Below are positions 1 through 7,755 of a stretch of 16,729 bases of DNA, piece by piece (position 1 is the first letter of the stretch; every line of letters begins with the position of its first letter). A model generated the notes under the pieces. The model did not search any database. It was given only the letters and a program-made list of their open reading frames with translations, and had not been told where the DNA came from. The stretch comes from Lachnospiraceae bacterium. GTDB taxonomy: Bacteria > Bacillota > Clostridia > Lachnospirales > Lachnospiraceae. The stretch lies in NCBI GenBank assembly GCA_900766925.1, contig CAAFXG010000412.1, positions 1-16,729 on the forward strand, in the 5' to 3' direction. The position numbers were made by a program, and so were the translations under genes.

Positions 1-12
1 AAGGTATTGACT

Positions 13-31
13 CGATTGATTTCATCAATCG
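13..31 (-). repeat. 7-bp inverted repeat near left edge
   Basis: CGATTGA-TTTCA-TCAATCG forms a 7-bp stem with a 5-nt loop. It covers the ATG at 23-25 that overlaps the stop of the preceding short ORF. No U-run follows within the window. It may be a second stem-loop of the infB 3' region or chance. Confidence 0.3.
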
Positions 32-58
32 GGTCCATTCGGTCGAAACCATGCAAAA

Positions 59-77
59 TTATGAACTACGTTCATAA
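59..77 (-). repeat. Perfect 8-bp inverted repeat (hairpin) over a start codon
   Basis: TTATGAAC-GTA-GTTCATAA reads as an 8-bp perfect stem with a 3-nt loop. The ATG of the 16-codon ORF after infB lies inside the stem, while its Shine-Dalgarno stays outside. On the minus strand only four U follow and the stem is AU-rich, so it is a poor terminator. A role in mRNA folding or processing between infB and the next gene is possible but unproven. Confidence 0.4.
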
Positions 78-89
78 TGGTTTCTCCCT

Positions 90-2384
90 CTATCTTGGTA
101 CCTCAACCATAATATATGCTTCAATCTGATCTTCTTCCTTAATGTCGTTGAATCCGTCTAATACAATACCACATTCAAAGCCTGATTTAACTTCCTTAAC
201 ATCATCCTTAAATCTCTTGAGTGAAGCAAGACTTCCCTCAAAAATCTGTTCACCTCCACGGCTGACACGAACCTTACTGTTACGTTGTATTGTACCATCA
301 AGGATATATGAGCCGGCGATTGTACCAACGCCTGAAGCTTTGTAGGTCTGTCTAACCTCGGCATGACCGATAACCTTTTCCTCAAATATAGGGTCAAGCA
401 TACCCTTCATGGCTGATTCTATATCTTCAATAGCATTATAAATTACCCTGTATAACCTGATATCAACCTTTTCACGCTCAGCTACATCCTTTGCCTGATT
501 ATCCGGTCTGATATTAAATCCGATTATAATTGCATTAGATGCAGATGCAAGTATAACATCCGACTCGTTAATTGCTCCAACTCCGGAGTGAATACATTTA
601 ACAGCAACTTCTTCGTTAGAAAGCTTAAGAAGACTTGCCTTTACTGCCTCCACGGAGCCCTGAACATCTGCCTTGATAATAAGATTAAGATCCTTAACAT
701 TACCGGCCTGAATCTTGTTGTAAAGGTCATCAAGTGACATTCTCTGCTTTGTATCAGCAATAAGCTTTTCTTTTCCTCTGGTTATAAACGCATCTGATAT
801 CTGTCTTGCTTCCTTCTCGTTATCTGTAGCAAGGAAAATTTCACCCGAATTAGGAACACCATTTAAACCTAAAATCTCTACAGGTGTAGATGGCTCAGCC
901 TCTTTAACCTTCCTATGCTTATCATCAAACATGGCTCTAACCTTACCATGAACATCACCGATTGCCACGCAATCTCCAACATGAAGTGTACCCTTTTGCA
1001 CGAGCACGGTTGCAACGGAACCACGACCCTTATCAAGCTGTGCCTCAATTACAATACCTCTTGCCTTACGTTTTTTATTGGCCTTAAGCTCAAGAATTTC
1101 AGCAGTAAGGATAATCATCTCAAGAAGGTTATCAATACCCTCCTTAGTATGTGCAGAAACAGGACAGAATATTGTTGAACCACCCCAATCCTCAGGAACA
1201 AGCTCATATTCCATAAGCTCCTGCTTAACACGGTCTATATTGGCACTTTCCTTATCAATCTTATTAATTGCAACAATAATTTCAATTCCTGCAGCCTTTG
1301 CATGGTTAATAGCTTCAACTGTCTGAGGCATAACACCATCATCAGCAGCTACAACCAAAATAGCAATATCCGTAGACTGGGCACCACGCATACGCATAGC
1401 TGTAAATGCCTCATGTCCCGGTGTATCAAGAAATGTGATTTTCTGACCATTAATTGATACCACGGAAGCACCTATATGCTGTGTAATTCCACCAGCCTCA
1501 CCGGCCGTAACATCTGAATGACGAATTGCATCAAGAAGGGAGGTTTTACCATGGTCAACATGCCCCATAACACACACAACAGGTGGTCTTGGAGTCATTT
1601 TAGACTCATCCTCTTCTTCCTCACGTAAAAGCTCCTCTATAACATCAACCTTTTCTTCCTCCTCAGCAATATAATTATACTCAAGAGAAATATCGGCTGC
1701 TTCATCAAATGAAAGCTCTGAATTTACATTAAACATCTTGCCGGCCATGAACATCTTTTTGATCAGCTGTGCAACCGGAACCTTAATCTTTGCAGCAAGC
1801 TCTCCAACCGTAAGCGCCTCAGGAAGCTTTACAGTCTTAATTATAGGTTCCTGTGGTTCCTGCTTCTTGTGTACAGGCTGTTCATTTTTCTGGTTATTGT
1901 TACGGTTATTTTTGTTGCCATTGAATCTGTCACTGCCCTGATTATTATTTCTATCCTTATTATTCTTAACCGGTTTAACAAACTTTTCGTTATTCTGTGG
2001 TTGAGACTTTGATGCCTTAGGACCCTGTTTCTTTACCTGCTGTTCCTTTGGCTGCTGAGACTTTTCTTTGATCTGTTCCGGCTTCTTATCTGCCTGTGAC
2101 TTCTTAGGAGCCTGCTTTTCTTCCTTCTTTTCAACGGTCTTTGTATCAACCGGTCTCTTTAAAGGCTTTTTTGTACTCTTTTCTTCTGCCTTCGGTAAAG
2201 GCTTTTCCTCTGTCTTAGAATCCTTAATATAAATGTCTCTTATATACTGGATTAAATCCTCAGTGATTGAACTTTGTGGCTTTAATCCTTCTTTTTTCTT
2301 ATTCAAATATACAAGTAATTCACTACTTGCAATGGTTTTACCTAATTCGCCTGATAACTGCTTTGCTAATTCGTGTACTCTCAT
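90..2384 (-). CDS. infB: Translation initiation factor IF-2
   Basis: GTPase that brings initiator fMet-tRNA to the 30S subunit and promotes 50S joining in the cytoplasm. The 764-residue length is normal. Residues 1-50 form the first IF2_N module, and 54-185 are a disordered Lys/Gln/Asn-rich linker. A second IF2_N module spans about 187-240. The G domain starts near 265 with G1 GHVDHGKT (274-281), G2 GGITQHIGA (298-306), G3 DTPGHE (320-325), G4 NKID (374-377) and G5 SAHT (410-413). Domain II and the C1/C2 fMet-tRNA-binding region complete the protein. The start is an ATG preceded by GGAGG at 8 nt, lying 3 nt after the ylxQ stop, so its ribosome binding site sits within the ylxQ 3' end. It is the last clear gene of the rimP operon in the window. 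Confidence 0.98.
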   Translation of the reverse strand: MRVHELAKQLSGELGKTIASSELLVYLNKKKEGLKPQSSITEDLIQYIRDIYIKDSKTEEKPLPKAEEKSTKKPLKRPVDTKTVEKKEEKQAPKKSQADKKPEQIKEKSQQPKEQQVKKQGPKASKSQPQNNEKFVKPVKNNKDRNNNQGSDRFNGNKNNRNNNQKNEQPVHKKQEPQEPIIKTVKLPEALTVGELAAKIKVPVAQLIKKMFMAGKMFNVNSELSFDEAADISLEYNYIAEEEEKVDVIEELLREEEEDESKMTPRPPVVCVMGHVDHGKTSLLDAIRHSDVTAGEAGGITQHIGASVVSINGQKITFLDTPGHEAFTAMRMRGAQSTDIAILVVAADDGVMPQTVEAINHAKAAGIEIIVAINKIDKESANIDRVKQELMEYELVPEDWGGSTIFCPVSAHTKEGIDNLLEMIILTAEILELKANKKRKARGIVIEAQLDKGRGSVATVLVQKGTLHVGDCVAIGDVHGKVRAMFDDKHRKVKEAEPSTPVEILGLNGVPNSGEIFLATDNEKEARQISDAFITRGKEKLIADTKQRMSLDDLYNKIQAGNVKDLNLIIKADVQGSVEAVKASLLKLSNEEVAVKCIHSGVGAINESDVILASASNAIIIGFNIRPDNQAKDVAEREKVDIRLYRVIYNAIEDIESAMKGMLDPIFEEKVIGHAEVRQTYKASGVGTIAGSYILDGTIQRNSKVRVSRGGEQIFEGSLASLKRFKDDVKEVKSGFECGIVLDGFNDIKEEDQIEAYIMVEVPR

Positions 2385-2387
2385 AGG

Positions 2388-2717
2388 TTACACCTCCAAT
2401 TCTTTCTGACTATTAAGCCCACGCTCTACCTGTTTTGCCAGGCCGGAATCTATAATGGTAACGGTCGTTCTGTTCTGCCTGCCTATAGCTTTGCCTAATG
2501 TATCACTATCGCTTACTATTATGTATGGAACATCATAATAGGTGCACTTGTCTGTAAATTTTTTCTTTGTATTCCTGGACGCATCCGAGGCAATAAGTAC
2601 AAGGCATGCATTGCCCTCCTGAATGGATTTCTCGCTCATAAATCCACCACTTACCACTTTGCCGGCTTTTGCTGCTATAGATAGCATTGACAGTGCCTTT
2701 TTTATTTCCGTATCCAA
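2388..2717 (-). CDS. ylxQ: L7Ae-family ribosomal protein YlxQ
   Basis: Small (109 aa) L7Ae/L30e/S12e-family protein of the nusA-infB operon. B. subtilis YlxQ is an RNA-binding protein of the kink-turn-binding type. Family features visible are SIAAKAGKVVSGG near the N-terminus, LVLIASDAS (39-47), the TDKC stretch and the GKAIGR turn (75-80). The start is TTG (2715-2717), supported by AAGGAG 9 nt upstream and by alignment of the N-terminus to the family; the first internal ATG would remove part of helix 1. The TTG begins at the base after the ylxR stop codon, so translational coupling is likely. The exact role is unproven. Confidence 0.9.
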   Translation of the reverse strand: MDTEIKKALSMLSIAAKAGKVVSGGFMSEKSIQEGNACLVLIASDASRNTKKKFTDKCTYYDVPYIIVSDSDTLGKAIGRQNRTTVTIIDSGLAKQVERGLNSQKELEV

Positions 2718-2975
2718 TTATATCATCTCCTTGCCAATTGCCTCATATATCTCGTTGGGAATCTCACATTTTAGTGAACGCTCTATCCCCTTTGATTTAA
2801 CAGCCTTCTGATAACAGGTTAAGTCCGGACACAAATATGCACCTCTTCCATTCTTTCTACCTGTTTTATCAAGACAAATTTCTCCATCAGGTGTTTTTAT
2901 TACCCTGACAAGCTCATTTTTGGGTTTCATCTGTCTGCAGCCTGTACATTGTCTTACCGGTATCTGTTTAGGCAT
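2718..2975 (-). CDS. rnpM: RNase P modulator RnpM (YlxR, DUF448)
   Basis: 85-residue YlxR/DUF448 nucleic-acid-binding protein found between nusA and infB in Firmicutes. The B. subtilis homologue was described as binding RNase P RNA and modulating its activity. Signature features are the paired cysteines in RQCTGCRQMKPK (8-19), the basic GRKNGRGAYLC stretch (39-49) that forms the conserved GRGAY motif, and a further cysteine in LTCYQKA. The ATG has GAGGAG about 8 nt upstream. Those bases are the last codons of nusA (Glu-Glu-stop), and only 5 nt separate the two genes. Function is transferred from the family. Confidence 0.92.
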   Translation of the reverse strand: MPKQIPVRQCTGCRQMKPKNELVRVIKTPDGEICLDKTGRKNGRGAYLCPDLTCYQKAVKSKGIERSLKCEIPNEIYEAIGKEMI

Positions 2976-2980
2976 GAATA

Positions 2981-4099
2981 TTACTCCTCACCTTCGTATG
3001 ATTCATCGTACTCATCATATTCATCATCATATTCATCAGAATCATAATCAAATTCCATTCCAAGCTCCCTTGCCTGGGATTCACTCTTAATATCAATTTT
3101 ATATCCTGTAAGTCTTGCAGCAAGTCTTGCATTCTGACCTTCCTTACCAATTGCAAGAGAAAGCTGGTAATCAGGAACAATAACTCTTGCACTTTTTGAA
3201 TCAGGATCAACAGAAACAGAAATTACCTTTGAAGGACTTAATGCATTTTCAATAAATGTTGCAGGATCCTCACTCCATGTAATAATATCTATTTTTTCTC
3301 CCTTAAGGTCCTCAACAATATTATTAACACGTGTACCGTTCAAACCTACACATGCACCAACCGGATCAACATTTTCATCATTTGACCATACGGCAATCTT
3401 AGATCTTGAACCTGCTTCCCTTGAAATACTCTTAATTTCTACTGTTCCGTCAGCAACCTCAGTTACTTCCTTTTCAAACAGACGCTTTACTAACTCAGGA
3501 TGTGTTCTTGATACTAAAATCTTAAATCCCTTTGTTGTCTTCTTAACTTCTACAACATAGAGCTTGATTCTGTCACCCCTGTTGTAAACCTCACCCTTAA
3601 CCTGTTCATTTTCATTAAGTACTGCATCTGTTCTTTCATCAAGGCTGATACTTAAATTATTACCAATATATCTTTGTACAACACCTGTAATAATATCTTT
3701 TTCCTTACAGGCAAAATGGTCATAAATGGCATTTCTCTCGCCTTCCTTGATTGCCTGAACTATAATGCTCCTCGCCTTCTGAGCAGCGATTCTACCAAAT
3801 TCCTTTGATTTAACCTCAATACTTACATAGTCATCAAGCTCATTCTTCTGACTCATAGCCTTAGCCTGTGTGAGAGAAATCTCACAGGCCGGATTTGTAA
3901 CCTCCTCAACCACAAGCTTCTTCTGGAAAACCGAAATATCACCGGTATTTCTATCCATTGATACATCTATAATGGCATCCTTACCAAAGTCCTTCTCACA
4001 CGCAGATACCAATGACTTCTCAATGGCATCCATAATTACTTCCTTACTGATATTTTTTTCCTTTTCCAATTGATTTAATGCATCAATTATCTCTGACAT
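2981..4099 (-). CDS. nusA: Transcription termination/antitermination factor NusA
   Basis: RNA polymerase-binding elongation factor that modulates pausing, intrinsic termination and antitermination. At 372 aa it matches the short Firmicute form, without the AR repeats of E. coli NusA. Domains are the N-terminal RNAP-binding region (1-125), S1 (about 133-200), KH1 (about 228-290, with SREAGSRSKIAV and GLNGTR at 252-257) and KH2 (about 296-345, with AIGKEGQNARLAARL). After KH2 comes a very acidic, Asp/Glu/Tyr-rich tail (351-372) encoded by short repeated codons. The ATG has a strong AGGAGG site. It lies 26 nt downstream of rimP and 5 nt before rnpM. Confidence 0.98.
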   Translation of the reverse strand: MSEIIDALNQLEKEKNISKEVIMDAIEKSLVSACEKDFGKDAIIDVSMDRNTGDISVFQKKLVVEEVTNPACEISLTQAKAMSQKNELDDYVSIEVKSKEFGRIAAQKARSIIVQAIKEGERNAIYDHFACKEKDIITGVVQRYIGNNLSISLDERTDAVLNENEQVKGEVYNRGDRIKLYVVEVKKTTKGFKILVSRTHPELVKRLFEKEVTEVADGTVEIKSISREAGSRSKIAVWSNDENVDPVGACVGLNGTRVNNIVEDLKGEKIDIITWSEDPATFIENALSPSKVISVSVDPDSKSARVIVPDYQLSLAIGKEGQNARLAARLTGYKIDIKSESQARELGMEFDYDSDEYDDEYDEYDESYEGEE

Positions 4100-4125
4100 T
4101 TTTTTATCCTCCTAAAATTATTTCA

Positions 4126-4593
4126 TTATTCAACAAATGCCAATCTAATCATTGAAATATCGTTTCTAAAAATTACAAAGGGCTCTTTTGATTCGTCAAT
4201 ACAAAGTGTAATATCATCCTCCGAATAGTCAGTCAATACTCCGCTTATTTCCTTCATGCCATCCATGGCTTTGTACAGCTTAACTTCAACAGGCTTACCT
4301 ATGCTTCTTTTGAAGTCATTTTCTTTTTTGAGGGGTCTTGTAAGTCCGGGAGAACTTACTTCAAGAATATATGCATCAGTAAGCTTATTGGCATTATCAA
4401 GCTTTTCCTCGAGTGCCCTGCTTATAAGAACACAGTCATCTATCGTGATTCCACCTTCCTTATCAGCATAAACTCTGAGATAATAATCCTGTCCCTCCTT
4501 AACATACTCAACATCAACCAGTTCGAAATTATTATCCTCTATAATAGGAGTAACCAATTCCGTACAATGTTGCTCAACCTCTGTCTTCTTCAT
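4126..4593 (-). CDS. rimP: Ribosome maturation factor RimP
   Basis: RimP assists maturation of the 30S subunit. This is the first gene of the operon. The preferred start is the ATG at 4591-4593, giving 155 aa (MKKTEVEQHC...), because AAGGTG lies a proper distance upstream and the length matches B. subtilis RimP (156 aa). An in-frame ATG 21 nt further upstream has no ribosome binding site. Family features are LVDVEYVKEGQDYYLRVYAD, the GGITIDDCVLISRALEEKLD segment, YILEVSSPGLTRPLK, and the C-terminal SH3-like part. Nothing looks unusual. Confidence 0.96.
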   Translation of the reverse strand: MKKTEVEQHCTELVTPIIEDNNFELVDVEYVKEGQDYYLRVYADKEGGITIDDCVLISRALEEKLDNANKLTDAYILEVSSPGLTRPLKKENDFKRSIGKPVEVKLYKAMDGMKEISGVLTDYSEDDITLCIDESKEPFVIFRNDISMIRLAFVE

Positions 4594-4642
4594 ATTCACA
4601 CACCTTTCTACCATGAAACGAATATACGGAAAACGTCTACAT

Positions 4643-4672
4643 GTTATAAAATAAAAAGTGGGCTGTTAGCAA
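4643..4672 (-). promoter_or_regulatory. Candidate sigma-A promoter of the rimP-infB operon
   Basis: On the minus strand TTGCTA (4667-4672, 4/6 to TTGACA) is followed after 18 nt by TATAAC (4643-4648, 5/6 to TATAAT). A start near 4636 would give a leader of about 43 nt to rimP. The -35 box lies in the loop of the upstream gene's terminator hairpin and the -10 box just after its U-run. Motif reading only. Confidence 0.4.
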
Positions 4673-4678
4673 CCCACT
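4644..4678 (-). terminator. Rho-independent terminator after the GHL10 gene
   Basis: On the minus strand AGTGGG (4673-4678), a 10-nt loop and CCCACT (4657-4662) are followed by TTTTTATTTT. It lies about 65 nt past the stop at 4743 and before the rimP operon. The opposite strand has no U-run after the hairpin, so it acts in one direction only. Confidence 0.85.
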
Positions 4679-4742
4679 CATGTAATATCAATATTCAAGT
4701 CGATATCATTATATCACTTTATACAAGAAATGCAAGTATTTT

Positions 4743-6413
4743 TTAATACAAATTCAACATATAGCAATTATACTCAATAAAGCTGTTCTTGGGAATAAGT
4801 GCAATCTGATATGCTGTAACAAAGCGGTTGCCACAATAATCACCGGCAGTCATACCGTTGACACACCAGTTACTTTTAGCTCCGTCCGACATTAGTGTTC
4901 TGTACCAAATATCATAATATTGGGAGGAAAATCCATTATCAAGGGTAAGCTGTATTGCACTGATTGCTTCTCCCGAACCGGTTTCACATGATGCACCATT
5001 ACTTTTCCACTCGCTCCATCCACTTTTTTCGCCATAGCACCTGTACGAAATTATACCTTTACCCGATTTATCTCCAAGCATAATCCTTATTTTAGTAACA
5101 TAATCCGCTTCGTCAGTTATTTGCATATCGTTAACCGGTATCTGCCAGCCCTCTCCGTCATATTGAGTATACGAAACAAAGGTATTAGTATCATTTAAGA
5201 TTATAAAACCATTGTCATTACTTGCATCTGCATAAGCTTTTTCAGTAAGGTCCGATTCTGCATCATCAAAATCTGTAGTTTGTTTTAATTCATCAAGGGA
5301 ATCAAGCAACACTCTCAGATTGCGGATTTCATCTGCAGCTCCATCTATATCAAGCCATGCATACCTGAATAATGCGAAGCCGTTATATCCAATACTGTTT
5401 GCATATTGATACTGCATATATAAATTATTATCATAAACAGACCAGCCTGAATCTGTATCGGACACTTCCCCCGACATATACAGCGCAAGGCCAACATAAA
5501 TCGGAATTTTATTTTGATTTAAGCTCATCCATTCATTACAACGATTTGTATACATTGTTTCAATGCCTGCTTCTGTATAATAGCAGTCGCTCCAATATAT
5601 CTGCGGCATAATGTAGTCAATATACCCCTCGGATGACATCCACAAATCAATGTCCGCCCCCTGTTTTCTTGCACTCTTGGTATTCCCGGCAGGACTTATA
5701 CCAAATGTATAATCATCGCCAAATGAATGAACCGTATTATATATCGTCTTTACAAGTTTGTTTACATTTGACTTTTTATTTTTCAAATCAAGTCCGTCCA
5801 TCATTCCGTCTACATAAAAATAATCATCAAAATGAATATGCTTTATCTGATAATTTTTAAGTAATTCCAATACTCCGGCATTAATTATCTTTATCGCCTC
5901 ATCACTGGCAGGGTCTAAGGCCAAACAACTGATACCTGACGGATTATTATACTCAATTATTATATCCTTATGTTCCTTATAGAAATCTGTCTTTTTAAAA
6001 CTTTCTGTTGATTCTTCATCTCTTGACAGCCTGTAAGGATTTATCCATGCCTCAAATCTGATTCCCGCCTTATCCGCCTGCGAAACCATTATTTCAAGCG
6101 GATCATAACCAGACAGCTTCCTTTCAGAAGAAATCCATTCAGCAACAGGATAAATCTCTGACGGGTATATTGCATCCCCCATTGCCCTGACATGAACAAT
6201 TGCAGTATTTAGGTTATTCTCTGTGATGTCAGAGTACATTTTAACAACATTAGACCTGAATGCTTCCTCGTCCTGATTGCTTAAATATTGTTCAAAATCC
6301 AGAAACGAAATCCAACAGGCCCTCATATCATCCGTTCCCTCCATAGCAAGGGAGCAGATATTCATATTAAGAAAAATTGATATTATGATAAAAACAGAAA
6401 CTAATTTCTTCAT
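4743..6413 (-). CDS. Secreted GHL10 (DUF187) glycosidase-like protein with C-terminal ChW-like repeats
   Basis: 556-aa exported protein. Residues 1-23 look like a signal peptide (KK, hydrophobic core, SLA before the likely cleavage site). Residues 30-360 match the GHL10/DUF187 TIM-barrel family: an early RACWIS strand, FEAWINPYRLS (120-129), HFDDYFY (194-200), GISPAGN (238-244) and IDYIMPQIYW (265-274). The C-terminus has three divergent ChW-like repeats (about 413-447, 455-492, 502-541) with YR...GW..W..NG...(A/S)I.(L/I). Such repeats are found on clostridial surface proteins; GHL10 substrates are poorly known. It starts 8 nt after the cyclase stop, so it is probably co-transcribed with it. 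No convincing Shine-Dalgarno precedes the signal-peptide ATG, while a GGAGGG followed 10 nt later by ATG exists at codon 30. The exact substrate is unknown. Confidence 0.88.
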   Translation of the reverse strand: MKKLVSVFIIISIFLNMNICSLAMEGTDDMRACWISFLDFEQYLSNQDEEAFRSNVVKMYSDITENNLNTAIVHVRAMGDAIYPSEIYPVAEWISSERKLSGYDPLEIMVSQADKAGIRFEAWINPYRLSRDEESTESFKKTDFYKEHKDIIIEYNNPSGISCLALDPASDEAIKIINAGVLELLKNYQIKHIHFDDYFYVDGMMDGLDLKNKKSNVNKLVKTIYNTVHSFGDDYTFGISPAGNTKSARKQGADIDLWMSSEGYIDYIMPQIYWSDCYYTEAGIETMYTNRCNEWMSLNQNKIPIYVGLALYMSGEVSDTDSGWSVYDNNLYMQYQYANSIGYNGFALFRYAWLDIDGAADEIRNLRVLLDSLDELKQTTDFDDAESDLTEKAYADASNDNGFIILNDTNTFVSYTQYDGEGWQIPVNDMQITDEADYVTKIRIMLGDKSGKGIISYRCYGEKSGWSEWKSNGASCETGSGEAISAIQLTLDNGFSSQYYDIWYRTLMSDGAKSNWCVNGMTAGDYCGNRFVTAYQIALIPKNSFIEYNCYMLNLY

Positions 6414-6421
6414 ACTATATT

Positions 6422-7693
6422 CTATGATACAATTTTATTTCTACCACTTTCTTTGCCCTTATAAAGTAAAACATCTGCATTAGAGATAAGCCAGTCAATC
6501 TTCTTAGGAGCAATATATTCGGTAATTCCAAATGTCATTGTAACCTTAACATTATAATTATCATACTCTATGTCTAAATCACGTATTTCCTGTGCTATTT
6601 TTTCAAGCTTTTTAAGGGATGGCTCTAATTTGTCTCTGAATACAATAACAAATTCCTCTCCGCCCCATCTGCACGCAAAGCCCTCATCACCTGAAATCTG
6701 ACTTATCACCTTGGATACACGTCTTAGTACCTCATCCCCGCAATTATGTCCGTAAGTATCATTTACCTTTTTGAAAAAATCTATATCACCAATTGCAAAC
6801 GTAAACGGCTCACCATCAACCTCATTGGCAGAGGCAACATATGTATTAAGATAATTCATGGCTGCACGTCTGTTAAATAAGCCTGTCAAGGCATCATTTT
6901 GAATAAGATTACATAATGAATCATTTAAGTTTACAAACGAGCGTCCCATTATACCATACTCATCTTTACGTTTAAGAATCTTATCAGGCATATTATGGTT
7001 AAAATTACCCTTATCAATCTCACTGATATATTTTAGGATACCACTCTGTACCCGAACCAGTCTTCCTGTTATAAAGGCAACCGCAATAATTTCAAATATA
7101 CACAGAATGATACATGCTATCACAGTTTTTATCTTGAGGGTTAAGATAGTATTTCTGACATCAACACTCGGTCGTCCTGCAAAGCCCATTCCCACAATAC
7201 TATTATCACTGGCATGAACGGGAGTATAATATCCAAAGTACTTTACTCCGTTAATATCAACATCCTCAGCAAAATAATCAACACCGTTTTTAACAAAATT
7301 ATTCCATACATCTGATGATGTCGTATTGACAATTCTCTTGCCTTTATCGTCAAACAATGTTGTCACTATTCTTGTATCCTCATAAAACAATGTCAAATCA
7401 ACATCCGAATACTCCTTTAACCGGTCTATAATGCTGTAATCGCCGGAAACCTGATGGTCACCTATATAAAAGATATTATCTACCCTTCTAAATTCGATAT
7501 TTTCTTTGTTGTAAAGCTCATATGAATAAACAAGCTCCTTAGCTATTCCCCTAAGCATATCCTTGGTATCATCAACCTTAACTCTGTATACAGTTTTTGT
7601 GGAAATAATTGTGAGTATAATACTTATGATAAATGCAGGCGCAAGAGCAAAAATCACAAAGTATTTACTTACTGAATTCTTACTTAATTCCAT
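6422..7693 (-). CDS. Membrane diguanylate cyclase (Cache-like sensor, HAMP, GGEEF)
   Basis: 423-aa membrane protein expected to make c-di-GMP from two GTP. TM1 (about 11-31) is followed by an extracellular single-Cache-like sensor (about 35-185) with FDDKGKRIVNTTSSDVW and a VGMGFAGRP end, then TM2 (about 187-208), a HAMP-like linker (209-262) and a GGDEF domain (265-423). The active-site motif is GGEEF (344-348), with DALTGLFNRR (267-276) and the metal/GTP-binding GDIDFFKKVND region (302-312) intact, so activity is predicted. The RxxD inhibitory site that should lie just before the motif is absent (GDEG in its place), so product inhibition through this site is unlikely. The ATG has a GAGGGTG site. 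It sits 62 nt after the EAL gene and 8 nt before the GHL10 gene. Confidence 0.93.
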   Translation of the reverse strand: MELSKNSVSKYFVIFALAPAFIISIILTIISTKTVYRVKVDDTKDMLRGIAKELVYSYELYNKENIEFRRVDNIFYIGDHQVSGDYSIIDRLKEYSDVDLTLFYEDTRIVTTLFDDKGKRIVNTTSSDVWNNFVKNGVDYFAEDVDINGVKYFGYYTPVHASDNSIVGMGFAGRPSVDVRNTILTLKIKTVIACIILCIFEIIAVAFITGRLVRVQSGILKYISEIDKGNFNHNMPDKILKRKDEYGIMGRSFVNLNDSLCNLIQNDALTGLFNRRAAMNYLNTYVASANEVDGEPFTFAIGDIDFFKKVNDTYGHNCGDEVLRRVSKVISQISGDEGFACRWGGEEFVIVFRDKLEPSLKKLEKIAQEIRDLDIEYDNYNVKVTMTFGITEYIAPKKIDWLISNADVLLYKGKESGRNKIVS

Positions 7694-7755
7694 ATTACAC
7701 CCTCACATACACAAAACATGCTACTACAAGTAAACAACTACATTCCCATTCAGGC

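Larger units (their letters stand above)
1..89 (-). other. Region downstream of infB: hairpins and short ORF, no recognised gene
   Basis: After the infB stop, where rbfA usually follows in this operon, no RbfA-like N-terminus can be read. The minus strand has a good ribosome binding site (AGGGAG, 84-89) 8 nt before an ATG at 73-75. That frame encodes only 16 residues (MNVVHNFAWFRPNGPD) and stops at 25-27. The TGA overlaps another ATG (23-25) that opens a frame running off the window edge (MKSIESIP...). Two perfect inverted repeats sit here, 59-77 and 13-31. This may be a leader peptide coupled to a downstream gene, a frameshifted gene start, or plain intergenic sequence. The visible 8 codons are too few to identify the downstream gene. 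Confidence 0.3.

Noticed and set aside
1..75. Start of rbfA
   Set aside because: None of the three minus-strand frames gives an RbfA-like N-terminus, and the best-supported ATG frame stops after 16 codons.
3003..3045. CRISPR-like short repeats
   Set aside because: The tcatcat-type repeats are in frame in the nusA acidic tail and have no spacers.
7694..7755. Independent promoter or terminator between the EAL and GGEEF genes
   Set aside because: No -35/-10 pair with good spacing and no hairpin with a U-run could be found, so co-transcription is preferred.
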